NCBI GenBank assembly: GCA_032027145.1
Contig: JAVSMP010000001.1
Location: forward strand, 3,229,116-3,293,115
DNA: 64,000 nucleotides
DNA from: Ignavibacterium sp.
GTDB taxonomy: Bacteria; Bacteroidota; Ignavibacteria; Ignavibacteriales; Ignavibacteriaceae
Reading direction: 5' to 3'
Position numbers and translations under genes: made by a program. Shown piece by piece: positions 62,438 to 64,000 of this stretch (within the stretch, counting starts at the first letter, position 1; the number at the start of each line of letters is the position of its first letter). Below the pieces are notes generated by a model, which searched no databases, was not told where the DNA came from, and saw only the letters and a list, made by a program, of their open reading frames with translations.

Positions 62438-63132
62438 AAACTTAAAATAGATGCTGCCTTAATAATTGCAGTCTCAGATCTTAATCTGTTTTCAGATAAC
62501 TTAACAATCTTGTCAGGCTTAAGAGTAATTATTTCTTCTTCAGTTAAACCGCCTTCAGGACCGAAGACAAACAAGTATTCTTTGTCTTTATTTATTGATA
62601 AGCTATTTAACTGCATATCAGAATGCTGATCAAAAAGAATAACTATCTTATTAGAAGAATTAATACTTTTTATTTCCTCTGCAGAATTTATCTCAGGTAA
62701 ATAAGTTCTAAGTGATTGCTTTATTGCTGTAAGAACAATCTTGTTTAGTCTAGAGATATTAATATTTTTATTAACCGACCGAGCCGAATTAAAAATAATC
62801 ATCTTTGTGAAACCAAGTTCTGTACATTTTTCAAATGCAAATTTCAGTCGTTCCGGATTTCTGAGATTTGGAATACAAAATGTAATATTGCTATTAGAAT
62901 TCTGATATGTAATAGTATTTAATATTTCTGCCTTTAATGTATTCTTATTTATTTCGGCAATTTCAGCTTTAAATAAATTCCCTGTTCCATCTGTTGCATA
63001 TATTTGCTGTGCTTTTTTATTACGCATTACTTTAATACAATGCTTAAATTCATCATCTTCTAAAAAGAAACAGTTTTGTTCCTTATTGACAATTTTACAA
63101 AAATACAACTCAATATTAGAAAGATATTCCAA
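62434..63132 (-). CDS. rsmE: 16S rRNA m3U1498 methyltransferase RsmE
   Basis: 232 residues of the SPOUT/RsmE family: N-terminal PUA-like part (EDDEFKHCIKVMRNK...ATDGTGNLFKAEI), then the trefoil-knot methyltransferase with KLKFAFEKCTELGFTKMIIF-like helix, FGPEGGLTEEEI and LSENRLRSETAIIKAASIL. It methylates N3 of uridine 1498 in 16S rRNA. The start is a TTG (63132) overlapping the upstream gene by 17 bases; no better start is available. Confidence 0.93.
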   Translation of the reverse strand: MEYLSNIELYFCKIVNKEQNCFFLEDDEFKHCIKVMRNKKAQQIYATDGTGNLFKAEIAEINKNTLKAEILNTITYQNSNSNITFCIPNLRNPERLKFAFEKCTELGFTKMIIFNSARSVNKNINISRLNKIVLTAIKQSLRTYLPEINSAEEIKSINSSNKIVILFDQHSDMQLNSLSINKDKEYLFVFGPEGGLTEEEIITLKPDKIVKLSENRLRSETAIIKAASILSL

Positions 63133-64000
63133 GGTCTAGAACCAATTGTGATTCAAATTTTTCATTAAATGCTATCTCAACTCTTAAGATTTGATAAGGT
63201 AAAACTAATAATGTTATTCCTAATCCATAGCCCGAATTAAATCTATTTAATGCAAAGGGCTGTTCCTTAAATCGTGTCAAAGCTGTTTCTGCAAAAATCT
63301 GTGCAAATAATCCTATTCTATAACTTAATAACTGGTTTGGAATAATCGGTAAAAAAGATAAATCCAGGTTTAATTCTTCAATTATCGGATAATACAATTC
63401 AACTGAACCAAAATAAAATTCCTTACCTTCAATTTTTTCAGAAAGATGACCTCTGACTTTTTCATCCAAACCAATAATTGAGTAATCATAATAAGGCACA
63501 TCATCTCCAAATGTAACTCTGGTAGAAAATCTCCATTTACTGATAAGATTAAAAAGAAGTTTCCGGTATTCGCGGAAATCAATTTTGCCAACGCTGTAAT
63601 TAATGCCATCTATGCCAAGTCCTCTGAAATTAAAACTTACACTTGAGAAAATTCCATTCTTTGGAAATTGCGCGAGGTCTCTTGTATCATGCTCGTATCC
63701 CAAACCTAGTTCAAATAAGTTATCAATTCTGTTATCAGAAGCATTTACACCGGGTATGAAGAATGGAGTTTCAATATAACTATAGCCAGTTAAAGCATAG
63801 ATACGATTAAACAAGCTCAGTCTTTTGCCAACTAAAAAACTTAAACCGATAGATTTTTGAGAAAAACTGCTCCCGTACAATTTTTCTGCTATAGGACTTT
63901 TATTTGAAATAGAAGCATATCTAAAAGAAGTCCTAAAAAAAATATTATTCTTGTATAGGAGATTAGGACTGTAATAGCTTAACGAAAAAGAAGGATCGTA
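63116..64000 (-). CDS. Omp85/BamA-like outer-membrane protein (5' end missing)
   Basis: The frame stays open to the right edge, giving ~295 C-terminal residues; the first in-frame Met-like codon is a TTG inside the frame, so the gene clearly continues. Sequence shows barrel strands (YDPSFSLSYYSPNLLYKNNIFFRTSF, GLGYEHDTRDLAQFPKNG), the surface-antigen motif DRxxxF-like region and a C-terminal barrel signature (GYGLGITLLVLPYQILRVEIAF ... LDLGISF) ending in Phe. It resembles BamA/TamA relatives that insert barrels in the outer membrane. N-terminal POTRA domains would lie outside. Confidence 0.7.
   Translation of the reverse strand, partial: YDPSFSLSYYSPNLLYKNNIFFRTSFRYASISNKSPIAEKLYGSSFSQKSIGLSFLVGKRLSLFNRIYALTGYSYIETPFFIPGVNASDNRIDNLFELGLGYEHDTRDLAQFPKNGIFSSVSFNFRGLGIDGINYSVGKIDFREYRKLLFNLISKWRFSTRVTFGDDVPYYDYSIIGLDEKVRGHLSEKIEGKEFYFGSVELYYPIIEELNLDLSFLPIIPNQLLSYRIGLFAQIFAETALTRFKEQPFALNRFNSGYGLGITLLVLPYQILRVEIAFNEKFESQLVLDLGISF

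Overview
The window looks like chromosome from an Ignavibacteria-type member of the Bacteroidota/Chlorobi group. The support is AT-rich DNA, two secreted proteins ending in a type IX secretion (T9SS) sorting domain with the NYPNPFNPST-type motif, TonB-dependent and Omp85 outer-membrane proteins, and several promoters that fit the Bacteroidota consensus TTTG-N19-TAnnTTTG. This placement is inferred from gene content; there is no 16S rRNA gene in the window.

Layout. 1-9251 (all minus strand) holds a possible ethanolamine-acquisition group (HAD lipoprotein phosphatase, porin, EutH), a lipoprotein/histidine kinase/LytTR response regulator operon, and a TonB-dependent receptor with a small barrel protein. 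9698-34432 is housekeeping and metabolism: aspartate aminotransferase coupled to PEP carboxykinase, a T9SS cargo protein, MscL, DsbD, an EamA permease, the agmatine deiminase/N-carbamoylputrescine amidase pair, a PPi-type phosphofructokinase, a UvrD/PcrA helicase, Lon, free-methionine-sulfoxide reductase, DnaX, Cmk, ribosomal protein S1 and MtaB.

35072-59010 is a ~24 kb integrative element in the 3' half of tRNA-Asp(GTC). It is bounded by 53-bp perfect direct repeats, and paired 11-bp-phased GTGGGTAC sites lie just inside both ends. It carries a tyrosine integrase, a Prim-Pol/SF3-helicase replication protein, a second recombinase with an excisionase-like HTH protein, and a long type III-like restriction-modification operon. 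Divergent from that operon is an ABC-three-component (ABC-3C) conflict system. It also carries DUF3800-like and HEPN-like proteins, an AlbA_2-type gene broken by one TGA, a structured ~1.4 kb non-coding region that may be an origin, a DUF6266-like protein and a SymE-like protein. REP-like palindromes are abundant, and several lie in frame inside coding genes.

58969-59516 is the most unusual segment. The restored tRNA-Asp gene is preceded, in its own transcription direction, by five 90-bp tandem repeats in A/B variants. Each repeat starts with the 5' half of tRNA-Asp, and its anticodon arm is replaced by a REP-type palindrome. A near-consensus promoter lies immediately upstream. 59544-64000 returns to core genes: an ATP-type phosphofructokinase, RNase HIII, a small secreted protein, RlpA, RsmE and a truncated Omp85-like barrel.
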